This document shows positions 1-10,211 of a stretch of 42,447 nucleotides of DNA, piece after piece. A model generated the notes under the pieces. It did no database searches and had not been told where the DNA came from. It saw nothing but the letters and a program-made list of their open reading frames with translations. The translations under genes were made by a program, and so were the position numbers. Every line of letters starts with the position of its first letter. Position 1 is the first letter of the stretch. The DNA is taken from the NCBI GenBank assembly GCA_020846145.1, contig JADLEL010000054.1:1-42447 (forward strand). The letters run 5' to 3'. Source of the stretch: Pirellulales bacterium (GTDB taxonomy: Bacteria > Planctomycetota > Planctomycetia > Pirellulales > Thermoguttaceae).

Positions 1-6
1 GCAAAG

Positions 7-70
7 GGGAACACTAATTTCCACTGATTACCACTAATATCAGTGGAGATTAGCGGATATTAGTGTTCCC
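7..70. repeat. Imperfect palindrome with 12-bp perfect ends
   Basis: The ends GGGAACACTAAT (7-18) and ATTAGTGTTCCC (59-70) are perfect inverted copies, and an inner arm pair CCACTGAT (21-28) / ATCAGTGG (39-46) continues the hairpin. It lies just past the 3' end of the minus-strand kinase gene, so it could act as a transcription stop, but it lacks a clean T-tract. It may equally be one more dispersed palindromic repeat of this genome. Confidence 0.6.
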
Positions 71-121
71 TCAGATGTTTTCACTCTACGGAAAACACGA
101 CCGTTATTGAATTGCCGATCC

Positions 122-1219
122 TTAACGCTTCTCCGCCAACCGGTTCATCTCCGCTTCCTGCCGCTCGATGGACTCGACGAGTTCGAACTGCGTGCGGCAG
201 CGGTCGAGGTTGTGGCCTTCGCGGTGGATTTTGTAGTAGGCGTCGCCGGCCAAATGGTCCGCCAGGAAACGGACGCCCTGCTCGAAGGTGATGAGTTTGC
301 CGGCAAACGCGAGATGTTCTTTTTCGGCCCGGTTGAGGAACTCGCCCGCCGTGGAAAGGTATCCGCGGAGCAAAGCCTCGTACATGGGCATCAGCATTTC
401 CACTTTCGAGAGGTCGCGCTCGTCCTCCAGCGCCGGGCTGGTCGCGGTCCGCACCATGTCGCCGAAGTCGTAGAGCGCCAGGCCGGGCATGACGGTATCC
501 AGATCGATCACGCACAGCGCTTCGCCCGTCGCCTCGTCGAGCATCACGTTGTTGAACTTGGTGTCGTTGTGCGTCGTGCGTTCGGGTATTTCCCCCTTTG
601 CATTCAGATCGAGCAGCACCGAAGCCAGCGGCTTGCGGCGGAGCGCGAATTCGATCTCCGCCTTGCAGGCCGCGGCGCGGTTGGCCGCGTCGGCGGCGAT
701 CGCCTGCTCGAACGCGGCGAAGCGCTTGGGCGTGTTGTGGAAGTCGGGGATCGTATCGAACAGCCGCGGCGGCGGCAGATCGACCAACTGCTTTTGGAAC
801 TGCCCGAACTCCTTCGCCGCCTGGAAGGCCTGCGCCGCCGATTCGATGGCGTCGTAGGTGCGGGCCTTCTCGATGAACACGTAGGTCCGCCAGTAGTTGC
901 CCTGGGCATCGAGGTGGAACAAGCGGCCGTCGCGGGTGGGGACGATGGTCAACACCCGGCGGGTAACCTCGCCCGGCGCGATCAGCTTGCCGCGGATGTG
1001 CTCGGTGACGCGGCGCACGTTTTCCATCAGCTCCGGCGGCTTTTTGAAAACGTATTGGTTGATGCGCTGCAGCAGGTAGTGCATGGCAACGCCCCCCTGG
1101 TCGAACGCCGCCCGATACGTATCGTTGATGTGCCCGCTGCCGTACGGTTCCGCGCGCAAGTATTCGCCGAAGATTTGGAAATGGGCCGCTAAAGTTTTTA
1201 CGTCGTGCCGGAGATTCAT
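122..1219 (-). CDS. APH-fold sugar kinase, N-acetylhexosamine 1-kinase-like
   Basis: A 365-residue small-molecule kinase of the aminoglycoside phosphotransferase / choline kinase fold. The Brenner-type catalytic motif HNDTKFNN is at residues 217-224 (catalytic Asp219), followed by the metal-binding IDLDT at 238-242 and DFGD at 251-254. HNDTK.NNV with VIDLDTVMPG is the pattern I associate with N-acetylhexosamine 1-kinase (NahK) and relatives, which phosphorylate GlcNAc/GalNAc at C1 in the cytoplasm. The ATP-site N-terminus (YGSGHINDTY, residues 26-35) is intact. Length is normal for the family and no strong Shine-Dalgarno is visible. It lies on the same strand as the PEP-CTERM protein and the isomerase-like gene, which supports a carbohydrate role. 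Exact substrate is inferred; a homoserine-kinase-like paralogue is the alternative. Confidence 0.75.
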   Translation of the reverse strand: MNLRHDVKTLAAHFQIFGEYLRAEPYGSGHINDTYRAAFDQGGVAMHYLLQRINQYVFKKPPELMENVRRVTEHIRGKLIAPGEVTRRVLTIVPTRDGRLFHLDAQGNYWRTYVFIEKARTYDAIESAAQAFQAAKEFGQFQKQLVDLPPPRLFDTIPDFHNTPKRFAAFEQAIAADAANRAAACKAEIEFALRRKPLASVLLDLNAKGEIPERTTHNDTKFNNVMLDEATGEALCVIDLDTVMPGLALYDFGDMVRTATSPALEDERDLSKVEMLMPMYEALLRGYLSTAGEFLNRAEKEHLAFAGKLITFEQGVRFLADHLAGDAYYKIHREGHNLDRCRTQFELVESIERQEAEMNRLAEKR

Positions 1220-1510
1220 GGGTTGAATTCTCGAAATGAAAAGGATTTTGGTGATTGGTAACGAACCTACCTAATTCTTTGTTTATAAAGTGAGGATTAT
1301 AGTTGAAATTCCCCAATACACGGGAATAAAAGGAGTCTGTCGTTAATGATAACATAAATGATAATATATAGGCGAGTACTCAATTCCGGAGGTGAATCGA
1401 GATCCCTACCATCATCCACAAATTCGCCGCAAGAACAAGCCCTTTCCATGCTTTGTTACAGAAAACATTCGCGGCTTGAAGAAGGATACTCCATCTACAC
1501 CGGACAACCG

Positions 1511-1554
1511 CCAAGTCGGAAGGACAGGCAAGAATGCCTGTCCTTCCGACTTGG
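1511..1554. repeat. 20-bp perfect inverted repeat, 4-nt loop
   Basis: CCAAGTCGGAAGGACAGGCA (1511-1530) and its exact reverse complement (1535-1554) enclose AGAA. There is no adjacent T-run. It lies in the 395-bp gap between the kinase start and the end of the PEP-CTERM gene. The rest of that gap (1220-1510) shows no gene or clear site. Confidence 0.7.
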
Positions 1555-1569
1555 CAAACCTCCTGAATC

Positions 1570-1601
1570 TTTCCCGTGCCGGATGCATCCGGCACGGGAA
1601 A
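1570..1601 (-). terminator. 32-bp perfect palindrome after the PEP-CTERM gene
   Basis: TTTCCCGTGCCGGATG is followed at once by its exact reverse complement, so all 32 bases are palindromic. It lies 13 bases beyond the stop of the minus-strand repeat protein. A long hairpin flanked by A/T triplets suits a factor-independent stop, possibly serving both strands. Confidence 0.55.
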
Positions 1602-1614
1602 GCGAAGGCAGCAA

Positions 1615-4600
1615 TCAGGAAAACCATCGTTTGCGCAAGGCGATCGCGGCCAGCGCGGCGACGATCAATAAGGCGATGGTTCCCGGTTCGGGCACGGCGG
1701 TGGCGGCCGGCACGCCGAGGGATAGCGATCCGACGTGGATGGATGCGGCCGTCAATGCACTCCCCGCGCCGATGGCCAAGGCCCCCGAGCCGGTGATGGT
1801 GGTCAGCGTGGCAGTGGGCGAGTTGATTTGCAGTGTGCCGCCGTCGATGGCGGTGTTGCCGGTGTAGGTCAAGGAACCGCTCAATTTGAGCGTCCCGCCG
1901 CCGACTTTGGTCAAGGCCAAGGCCGCCGCGCCGCCGTTGATGAGGTTTCCGGCGTAAGTGGTCGAGGAGCCGTCGGAGCCGACGGTCAGCGTCGAAGCGG
2001 CGGCAGCGTGATAATTGCCGATGGCGCCGTTGAGCGCGGTGCTCTCCAAGTTGGCGAAGGCAAAGCCGTTGCCGTTGAGTTTCAGCGTACCGCCGTTTAT
2101 GGTCAGCGCGGCGGGCGAAGTCGCGGGAAACGCGTTGGCATTGCCCGCGGTCAAGGTGGAGTAGCGGCTGACGGTCAGCTTCGAGAAGAGGTTTTCCGAA
2201 CTCGGCGAGAGGACTATCGTTCCATTCGCGGCGCTGGATGCTTCGGTGCCGATTTCCAAGGCTTTGCCGCCGGTGATTCTCCCGGAAATCGTGCCCACAA
2301 TCGCGGCGCCGGTCGCGCCGATGCGGGAATCGTCGGCCAGGGTGATGTCTCCCGCCCAATTGCCCGAAAGAGTGGCGAATCGCAACGCTCCGTAAGCGAC
2401 CGTCGCGGAATCCCACCAGCCCACGCCTTTCATGGTGAGCGGATAAGGAAAAGGTCCGGCCGTAACCGTCAAGATTCCGCTATTGTGATTGATGATGATC
2501 CGCGAGGCGTTGCCGTAGGGCGTTCCGTTTGCCGGTTGGAGCCGGGCGCCGTCGAGTTCGATTTCGCCGGTAAAGGCCGCCGTGCCGCCGCTGCTGCTGC
2601 TTCGGGCGCCGAGCGGAGTGGCGGAACTGTTGTTGCCTTTGTAATAGAACTTGCCGGAACCGCTCAGTTTGGCGAAGGGCAGGGCGAGGTTGGCGGTGGT
2701 TTTGTAAATCATCAGCGTCGCGCCGGCGTTGACGTTTAAGGCGGAAGTATTCGGGACGTTCACCGCGCCGCTTTCGCCCGCGCCGATCTGCAGCGTGCCG
2801 CCGGTTACCGTCGTGGGACCGGAGTAGGTGAGGCTGGTATTGGAAAGGACGAGTGTGCCCGCCCCGATTTTTTGCAGGCCCGTCACGCCCGCGCCGTTTT
2901 GGATGCCGCCGGCGAACGCGGTCGAAGCGTCGTTGTCACCGGCGATCAGGGTGGCGGTGGCCGCATTGTTGGAGTTGGTAACGATCCCCGCGCCGGTCAA
3001 ACCGTTGACCGTGGCGCTCAGGGCGTTGAGATCGAGCGTGCCGGCCAGGGCGAGGTTGCCCTTCAGCAATCCGTGCGGCAGGGCGTTGGCGACGCCGATT
3101 TTCAGCGTGCCGGAGGTTACGCTCGTCGCGCCGGAATAGGTGCCGACGTTGGCGAGCGTCAGGGTTCCCAAGCCCGACTTGTCGAAGGCGACCGTTCCCG
3201 ATCCGTCCTGAATCACGCCGGAGAACGTGCTGTTGGGCGCGGGAACGTTTCCGTTGTCGGAAGCGGTGAAAGTTACGCTGCCGGCCGCTCCGCTGGTGAT
3301 CGTGCCCGTTCCCGACGGCGAATTCACCGTGGCGGAGTTGCCGTTCAGATCGAGGACGCCGTTGACGGCAAGGCTTCCTTTTCCGAAGCCGCCGGGCAAG
3401 GCGAGCGAACTGCCGAGTTTCACCGTTCCCTGCGATATCACGGTATTGCCGGTATAGGTATTGCCAACGAACGAGGCGTTATTGAGCGCGAGCGTTCCGG
3501 CGCCGTTCATGGTCAAATCCGTGCCGCCGGTAATGGCGTATGTGCCCGTGAAGGTAAAATTCTTCGTGCCGCCGATGGTAATCGAACCGGGCGCAACGTC
3601 GGCGTCGGCGATATCGACCGTGGTGCCCGTCGCGCTATCGTCGAAGATCGCCAGATCGCCGGCGAGGAAATCGGTTCCACTGCCGCCGAAGGTCCAGTTT
3701 TTCGGATTGGCGATGACGTTGGTGGTCCATTTGTCGTTGGCGCTGCCGGTCCATTTGATGGAGCCGACGGTTACGCTCAGATCGATCGAGCCGGGATTGT
3801 TCGCCAGGGTCGCGATTCCGCGCACGCCGACCGAGGGATAGGAACCCAATTTGAAGGCGGCGAATCCCGTCCCGCCGAGCGCGCCGCTATAGCTGAGAAG
3901 CTTGTAATTGCCAGTCGCGAGCGTTGCTCCGCCGATATTGAAGGAGATCGCGTTCGCTCCCGTGCCGTCGGGATTGGCGATCAATCCGTCGGGCGCGGTA
4001 ACGGCGATGGCCGCCGCGCCGGAGGCGGGATAATTGGCGGCGGGTCCGAGATTGATGGCGACCGCATCGCTTGCGTATTCGCCCAGCTTCAGGTTGCCGG
4101 CGAACGTGAGCGTCGTGCCGCTCGCTTGGCCGGCCTCGAGGTTGCCGCCGGAACTCACGGTCGTGTCGCCGTTGATGACGCCGGTTCCGCCGAGCGTCGC
4201 GCCGTACTGCACGGCAACCGCGCTTCCCGCGGCCAGCGAACCATCGACCAGGAGCTTGCCGTTGGCGACGGTCGTGGTCCCGGTGTAAGTATTCGCGCCG
4301 GCGAGGATTTGCACGCCGGTGCCGTTCGCGCCGGTCTTGTAAAGCGCGATTTTTCCCGTCCCGGCGTTGGCGTTGTCGGCGATGACGCCGGCGAACGTGC
4401 CGGAGGCGTCTCCGTTGCCGAGTTGAAGCGTGCTGACGCCGGCGCCATTGTTCACGACTTTACCTAGGATCGCGCCGGAGACGCCGATCAGCGCGTTGAT
4501 GTTGGGATTGGCGCCGTTAAGATCGAGAATGCCGGCGGTGGCGCCGCCGTTGAGCACGACGTTGCCTTTGCCGACATCGTACGGGATGGCTCCATCGGCG

Positions 4601-6090
4601 ACCTTGAGGATGCCGTTTTCGACGATCGTGTCGCCGCTATAGGTATTTCCCCCGCTGAGAGTGGACGTGCCGGTTCCGGTTTTTTTCACGGTCAACGCCG
4701 CGGGACCGCCATCCGCCAAGGTGACCGCATACTCGTTGTCGCCGCCGTCCGCGCCGATAGTTATCGTCGCCGGAACGGCGCCCCCGTTTTGAACCGTGCC
4801 GTACAATCCCGTATTGGTCAGATTGGCGAAAGAGAGGTTGAAGCCATTGAGGTTCAGGTTTCCACCGTTCATGACCACCGGGCAGCCAACTCCGCCCGCG
4901 CCAAAGGCGTTCACGTTGCCCGCCGCCACTGTACCCAAGGGGCTGACTCTCAATTGCGCGAGGACGTTCGCCGTATTCGGCGCGAGCGTCAGGGTGCCGC
5001 CGTTGAGGGAGCCGCCGTAGCCCACCTCCAATTCGTAACCGCCGCTATCGATGTTTCCGGTGATCGTTCCGGTGGAGTTATTCGTGGGGGTGATCCGCGC
5101 GTCGCCGGCCAGGGTGATATTCCCGGACCAGATGGCGCCGCTGAGAAATCGCATGGCGCCGCCCGTCGCCAGAGTCGGCGGCGTTCCGGCCGGTTCCGAC
5201 CAACCTTGTCCTTCAATCGTTATCGGGATCGGCGCAAAGGTTCCCGGTACGCTTACCAAGATTCCGCCGCCGGGCTTAATCACGATCTTTGAAGTGCCGC
5301 CGTACGCGTCGGTGGCATTGGGATTGATGCGCGCATTCTCAACCACGATCGTGCCGGTAAAGGTGCTGGGTACGGCGGTCGCCCCCCCATTGCCGGTGGA
5401 ATAGGAATTGATAGGCGTGTAATTGGTTGTGGTACTGGTGCCCTTGTAATAAAACGTGCCCGCTCCATCGAGTTTGGCCCACGGTAGGGCCAAGTTGGCA
5501 TCGCTTCGGAAATACATGAGCGTGGCATCGGCGGCGATGGTGATTTGGGAGGTGTTGGCCAAACTTCCGGACGCAGCGCCCGTAAGACCCGTGCCGACTT
5601 GGAGAGTGCCGGCATTGATCGTGGTGACGCCGGTGTAGGTGCTCGCATTGGCGATAACCAGCGTACCCGTGCCGAGTTTGGTCAATCCGACGGTCCCGCC
5701 GAGCACGGCGCTAATGGTATCGACGCCCGCGCCGGTCGTGATGTTGCCTCCGGGGCCGGTCAAGGTGACGGTATTTCCCGCGCCGGTTCCCCCCAGGGTG
5801 TATCCGTCCACGTCGAAAGTAATGGAGTTCACCGAACCGATGCCCCCCGCGCCGATATCGACGATACCCGGCGCGCCTTCGAAATGCGCATCGGAACCGC
5901 CGGTCCAGGCTAAGCCGTAGGTTCCCGGGGGATTTCCGCCGGCGGCGTCCGCCCAATTCAAGGTCGTGCCGTCGTCCCAAGTCAGGGGACCGCCGGCATC
6001 GGTGAAGTACAACGCGGCCGCCGAAGCCGCGGTTCCCGCGGCCAGCAAGCCGGCGGCGAAAATGAAACGTTTGAATGCGATTGCGTGCAT
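1615..6090 (-). CDS. Giant autotransporter-repeat, PEP-CTERM surface protein
   Basis: A 1491-residue exported protein. The N-terminus is a signal peptide (basic AFKR, then a hydrophobic stretch ending near ASAAA, residue 26). The body is built of many beta-solenoid units with the pattern GxGTLxLxNxxTYTGxTTIxxGTLxxG, the passenger-associated transport repeat family typical of adhesin-like proteins. The C-terminus is a PEP-CTERM sorting signal: VPEPGT, a hydrophobic helix (IALLIVAALAAIAL), then RKRW. In this system an exosortase/archaeosortase-type enzyme processes the tail; none is in the window. No autotransporter beta-barrel is seen, which fits PEP-CTERM rather than type V secretion. Coding is Gly/Thr/Ala rich. 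Role as a surface or matrix structural protein is inferred. Confidence 0.85.
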   Translation of the reverse strand: MHAIAFKRFIFAAGLLAAGTAASAAALYFTDAGGPLTWDDGTTLNWADAAGGNPPGTYGLAWTGGSDAHFEGAPGIVDIGAGGIGSVNSITFDVDGYTLGGTGAGNTVTLTGPGGNITTGAGVDTISAVLGGTVGLTKLGTGTLVIANASTYTGVTTINAGTLQVGTGLTGAASGSLANTSQITIAADATLMYFRSDANLALPWAKLDGAGTFYYKGTSTTTNYTPINSYSTGNGGATAVPSTFTGTIVVENARINPNATDAYGGTSKIVIKPGGGILVSVPGTFAPIPITIEGQGWSEPAGTPPTLATGGAMRFLSGAIWSGNITLAGDARITPTNNSTGTITGNIDSGGYELEVGYGGSLNGGTLTLAPNTANVLAQLRVSPLGTVAAGNVNAFGAGGVGCPVVMNGGNLNLNGFNLSFANLTNTGLYGTVQNGGAVPATITIGADGGDNEYAVTLADGGPAALTVKKTGTGTSTLSGGNTYSGDTIVENGILKVADGAIPYDVGKGNVVLNGGATAGILDLNGANPNINALIGVSGAILGKVVNNGAGVSTLQLGNGDASGTFAGVIADNANAGTGKIALYKTGANGTGVQILAGANTYTGTTTVANGKLLVDGSLAAGSAVAVQYGATLGGTGVINGDTTVSSGGNLEAGQASGTTLTFAGNLKLGEYASDAVAINLGPAANYPASGAAAIAVTAPDGLIANPDGTGANAISFNIGGATLATGNYKLLSYSGALGGTGFAAFKLGSYPSVGVRGIATLANNPGSIDLSVTVGSIKWTGSANDKWTTNVIANPKNWTFGGSGTDFLAGDLAIFDDSATGTTVDIADADVAPGSITIGGTKNFTFTGTYAITGGTDLTMNGAGTLALNNASFVGNTYTGNTVISQGTVKLGSSLALPGGFGKGSLAVNGVLDLNGNSATVNSPSGTGTITSGAAGSVTFTASDNGNVPAPNSTFSGVIQDGSGTVAFDKSGLGTLTLANVGTYSGATSVTSGTLKIGVANALPHGLLKGNLALAGTLDLNALSATVNGLTGAGIVTNSNNAATATLIAGDNDASTAFAGGIQNGAGVTGLQKIGAGTLVLSNTSLTYSGPTTVTGGTLQIGAGESGAVNVPNTSALNVNAGATLMIYKTTANLALPFAKLSGSGKFYYKGNNSSATPLGARSSSSGGTAAFTGEIELDGARLQPANGTPYGNASRIIINHNSGILTVTAGPFPYPLTMKGVGWWDSATVAYGALRFATLSGNWAGDITLADDSRIGATGAAIVGTISGRITGGKALEIGTEASSAANGTIVLSPSSENLFSKLTVSRYSTLTAGNANAFPATSPAALTINGGTLKLNGNGFAFANLESTALNGAIGNYHAAAASTLTVGSDGSSTTYAGNLINGGAAALALTKVGGGTLKLSGSLTYTGNTAIDGGTLQINSPTATLTTITGSGALAIGAGSALTAASIHVGSLSLGVPAATAVPEPGTIALLIVAALAAIALRKRWFS

Positions 6091-6169
6091 GGATTTCTCC
6101 TCGGAAAGTGGAAAGTGAATACGGATCGGAAAAGCGAAAACGATTACCTGTAATGCCCTCGTGGTCGAG

Positions 6170-6293
6170 CTAGTGGTCCGACAAACATTATTTGACAGGT
6201 TGTTGGGATGGCAGTTGTACTGCCATCCCTGGGGCGACAGTGCAACTGTCGCCCCAACGGGAACCTGTCAACTGATACTTGTCGGGCCACTAG
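6170..6293. repeat. CTAG-bounded palindromic element, copy a
   Basis: The ends CTAGTGGTCCGACAA (6170-6184) and TTGTCGGGCCACTAG (6279-6293) are inverted copies with one mismatch. Inside are two hairpin modules: GATGGCAGT-TGT-ACTGCCATC, then GGGGCGACAGT-GCA-ACTGTCGCCCC. No open frame is present. The organisation is MITE-like. Its right CTAG is also the left CTAG of the next element. Confidence 0.75.
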
Positions 6294-6433
6294 TGGTCCT
6301 GCAAATACTATTTGACGGGTGCCATGCCCACGCTTGCGTGGGCATGTTGCAGTGTTTTCCGGCGATTCTCATGCCCACGACAAGCGTGGGCATGGCACCC
6401 TAACCTGTCATTTAGTGATTGACGGACCACTAG
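6290..6433. repeat. CTAG-bounded palindromic element, copy b
   Basis: It begins CTAGTGGTCC (6290) and ends GGACCACTAG (6433). The core is an 84-bp inverted repeat (6317-6400) with arms GGGTGCCATGCCCACG... and ...CGTGGGCATGGCACCC, a module also found at 18396-18479 inside a gene. The terminal CTA on the plus strand (6430-6432) is the TAG stop of the minus-strand isomerase-like gene. Confidence 0.75.
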
Positions 6434-7833
6434 CCCACAAAGGCGACCTCGTAGTCTAAATAATTCTCCAACGCCTCGCGCAACGGAGCGGCGTGGCGAC
6501 CCGGCGTAACGGCGACGTGGTGGCGATGGCCGCTCCGGCCGATCGTTTGCAGCACGTTTTCCAAGTCGGGCACGGCGGCCACTCCCGCACAGCCGAAAAA
6601 ATCCGGGGGTATGGGATCCGCCGTGAACGCGCCTTCGCCGAGATACGTTTCGATGCGGCCGGCGTTCGTCAGCAAGCCGCCGAAAGTGAACGGCCCGGGC
6701 GCGATGCGCCCCGCGTTGCAGCCGTAGCTGCGGCCCGGTCCGAGCGCGGGAACGAGAATCTCGTGGTCCACGATCTCGCCCTTCCCGGCCATCATTCCCT
6801 GCGGAACGGGTCCGCAATGGAAGAGGATGCACTTGTTCTCCTCATCGCCGTAATTGTTGTTCCAGTCGAGGCAGGAGGTAACCTCGCCGGAGGCCAGTCG
6901 CAGGGCGCGCATCAGCACCGCGCTGCCGGTATCCAGTTCGCAAGCCGCCGGCAGGCCGCGATCGTTCATTTCGCTCAGCAGTACGCAGGGCGACACGCCG
7001 AACTCCCGCTGAATTTCCAGCCAGCAGCGAATCGAGATCGCTGAAAGCTCCATTTCCGCGACCACGTCGTCGATCGCCACAGCCAGGCGGACGAGATTCT
7101 CGAAGGCCCCCGTGGGCACGATCTTCCACGAAGCGTAATTCCGCAATATGGCCATCTTGGCGAGAATCTTCGGATCGTCATCCCTGAAGCTCCGCGCGCG
7201 GAGAAAAATTTCCGAAAGATCGACGGTTTCCACGTTGATGCCGCGGCTTTGCAGCGTCAATTCGTCGATCCGCACCGTCTTGAAGGCCGTGGTCCGCGCG
7301 CCGATGGCCCCCACCGTGAGCGGCTTCATGCCGCGGACCACGCGGCACAGGCGGGCGAAATAATCGACGTTTTTCGCGAATTCCCCGTTCGCCGGATGCA
7401 CCACGTGGGGCTTCAGCGCCGTGAAGGGGATGCCGTTTTGGCGGAAGACGTCCATCACCGAAAGCTTTCCGCAAAAGGCGTCGCGCCGCAGGCTGGGCGA
7501 CATCGCCTCCAGGGAATCCGGGTAGGCTTGGATCAGGATCGGCAGACGCGCGTCGCGCAACGCCGCGACCGCGCCGTTCTCGTCGGAAAAATTCGGCAGC
7601 GATACGATCACTCCGTCGATCTCGCGGCGGCGATCTTCCAAGAACCGCGCGAATTTCCGCGCTTCTTCGGGCGTTTCCACCGCGCCGTGACGCGTCGCGG
7701 CATGGTCCAGCAGAAGGGCACGGTGTCCCAGCCGCGCGAGCGCGTCGGAAACCTCGCTCCGCGCCGCCTCGATCGACGAGGAGGGAAAGAAACCGCGATT
7801 GCCGAACATCACCGCGAAAGTTAAGGGCGTCAT
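6430..7833 (-). CDS. L-fucose/L-arabinose isomerase-like protein
   Basis: A 467-residue protein read from ATG at 7833. Translation could extend to 7920, but the family-like N-terminus TFAVMFGNRGFFPSS begins just after this Met, so the shorter form is chosen. It resembles the cytoplasmic L-fucose/L-arabinose isomerase-like family, with a Rossmann-type N-terminal half (residues 1-170), a middle part containing VGAIGARTTAFKTVR, and a C-terminal half with an HH pair near the end (GHRHHVAVTPGRH). True isomerases interconvert aldoses and ketoses using a divalent metal; whether this divergent member does so is not shown. It is divergent from a XylR-type regulator, which supports sugar metabolism. 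Its TAG stop lies in the terminal CTAG of a palindromic element. Confidence 0.75.
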   Translation of the reverse strand: MTPLTFAVMFGNRGFFPSSSIEAARSEVSDALARLGHRALLLDHAATRHGAVETPEEARKFARFLEDRRREIDGVIVSLPNFSDENGAVAALRDARLPILIQAYPDSLEAMSPSLRRDAFCGKLSVMDVFRQNGIPFTALKPHVVHPANGEFAKNVDYFARLCRVVRGMKPLTVGAIGARTTAFKTVRIDELTLQSRGINVETVDLSEIFLRARSFRDDDPKILAKMAILRNYASWKIVPTGAFENLVRLAVAIDDVVAEMELSAISIRCWLEIQREFGVSPCVLLSEMNDRGLPAACELDTGSAVLMRALRLASGEVTSCLDWNNNYGDEENKCILFHCGPVPQGMMAGKGEIVDHEILVPALGPGRSYGCNAGRIAPGPFTFGGLLTNAGRIETYLGEGAFTADPIPPDFFGCAGVAAVPDLENVLQTIGRSGHRHHVAVTPGRHAAPLREALENYLDYEVAFVG

Positions 7834-7966
7834 GGAGGGGAAAATCGAGCGAAGTTTTTCGTCGGTGTTGGAGGGTGGAAAAAAGGGGTGTTTTCCGTGC
7901 GAGCCGCGCATCGCCCGCAAAGAACAAGCTTTACTATGAACGCCTTTTTCCGGTTCGTCGATGTAG

Positions 7967-8001
7967 TATTACGCAAAAAAGGTGGTGATTTGCGCAGAAA
8001 G
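7967..8001. promoter_or_regulatory. Candidate operator: two direct half-sites 21 bp apart
   Basis: TTACGCAAAAA (7969-7979) and TTTGCGCAGAAA (7989-8000) share the core CGCAxAAA with the CGCA blocks exactly 21 bp apart, about two helical turns on the same face. AraC/XylR-type activators bind such direct half-sites. The pair lies between the divergent isomerase-like gene and the XylR-type regulator. Core promoter elements could not be fixed. Inference only. Confidence 0.35.
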
Positions 8002-8110
8002 ATTCGGTTTTTCCCTTGTACGATCGCAACCCGCGAAGATATATTATGGACATGGCGAAGTTTCGTCGGGGAATGCCGCCGGTAGCCTTGGCGAGCGGCT
8101 CCCCCACGTA

Positions 8111-8233
8111 CTAGTGCTCTGTCAATCGTGTGATGATGGATTGTTGGGGTGGAAGTTGTACTTCCACCCCTGGGGCCGACGGTGCAACTGTCGCCCCAAC
8201 GAACTCCTCAATTCTTGATTGACGAAGCACTAG
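8111..8233. repeat. CTAG-bounded palindromic element, copy c
   Basis: The ends CTAGTGCTCTGTCAATC and GATTGACGAAGCACTAG are inverted copies with two mismatches. The core repeats the two hairpin modules of copy a: GGTGGAAGT-TGT-ACTTCCACC, then a GGGGCCGACGG / CTGTCGCCCC stem. It ends 29 bp before the regulator's GTG start, so its right end may overlap regulatory DNA. Confidence 0.75.
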
Positions 8234-8262
8234 AGTTGCGGCGTCAGGTCGGGGATTAGTCC

Positions 8263-9523
<1,261 letters not shown>

Positions 9524-9572
9524 AAGATTCGTCATTCATCATTCATATTCCCACGCCCCTCACCTCTCGCCC

Positions 9573-10211
9573 CTACCCCCCGCCCTTCTCCCATTCCGCT
9601 TTGGTAACCTCCTTGTCCTGCCAATACCATTTGACGATCGGAGCGTTGCGCTTCGGCACGTAGGACGAAACATCCCAGCGGCCGTGCTTTTGGCCGGCGG
9701 CATTCAGCGGCCCTTCGGCGATGCTCCGGCGAACCGTTCGTCCGGCAACCTGATCGATGCTGTCCTCGCTGCGATGGAGGGGACGGCCGGTAAACCTTTT
9801 GACGAGGTCGGTTCGCGTCACGAGGAGCGTAGCTCCCGTTTCGCCGCGAAAGGAACTGGCCTGCCGCCGCTCGCTCGTCGCGCTCACCTGATAGGTGTCG
9901 AAGCAACCATAAATCGACAGCGCCAACAAGGTTGCCGGCCATGCGGCGAAGCGATACAGCCCCCAGCCGAACCAGCCCGCCGCCAAGGCCGCGATCCCGC
10001 CCAAGAGAAACATCGCGATCCCCGCATAATGCAGGAAAAATCCGCTCCACGAAGGGCTTTGCCGCGTAAAAAAATAAAACGCCGCGCCCAAGACCGACAT
10101 GGCGATGAAGCCGACGAACGGATCTTCCCGCAGCAGATCGCGCTTCTCCTTCAAGTCCCGGTGCCAGGGCACGACGATCTCTTCCACGACCTCGTAGATT
10201 TTAGAAAGCAA
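9573..10211 (-). CDS. Hypothetical three-helix membrane protein
   Basis: A 212-residue protein, start placed at TTG 10211 because GGGAGG lies six bases upstream. A longer reading to 10517 has no such signal and would add low-quality sequence. The N-terminus is charged and cytosolic-looking (LSKIYEVVEEIVVPWHRDLKE). Hydrophobic helices follow: FVGFIAMSVLGAAFYFF, then FFLHYAGIAMFLLGGIAALAAG and FAAWPATLLALSIYG in close succession. The C-terminal 100 residues are soluble and include GQKHGRWDVSSYVPKRNAP, which resembles the GxxxGxW units of MORN-like toxin/antitoxin repeats, though only one is clear. No family recognised. Confidence 0.6.
   Translation of the reverse strand: MLSKIYEVVEEIVVPWHRDLKEKRDLLREDPFVGFIAMSVLGAAFYFFTRQSPSWSGFFLHYAGIAMFLLGGIAALAAGWFGWGLYRFAAWPATLLALSIYGCFDTYQVSATSERRQASSFRGETGATLLVTRTDLVKRFTGRPLHRSEDSIDQVAGRTVRRSIAEGPLNAAGQKHGRWDVSSYVPKRNAPIVKWYWQDKEVTKAEWEKGGG

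Noticed and set aside
81..1355. Long open frames on both strands overlapping the sugar kinase
   Set aside because: They are frame shadows in GC-rich coding DNA; only the 122-1219 minus-strand frame carries the kinase motifs.
2872..4467. A 531-codon plus-strand frame inside the PEP-CTERM gene
   Set aside because: It is antisense to a repetitive, GC-rich gene and shows only low-complexity Gly/Arg/Ala sequence without motifs or a ribosome site.
8045..8113. A 22-codon frame ending at the CTAG element
   Set aside because: It has no ribosome site or resemblance to anything; too short to support.
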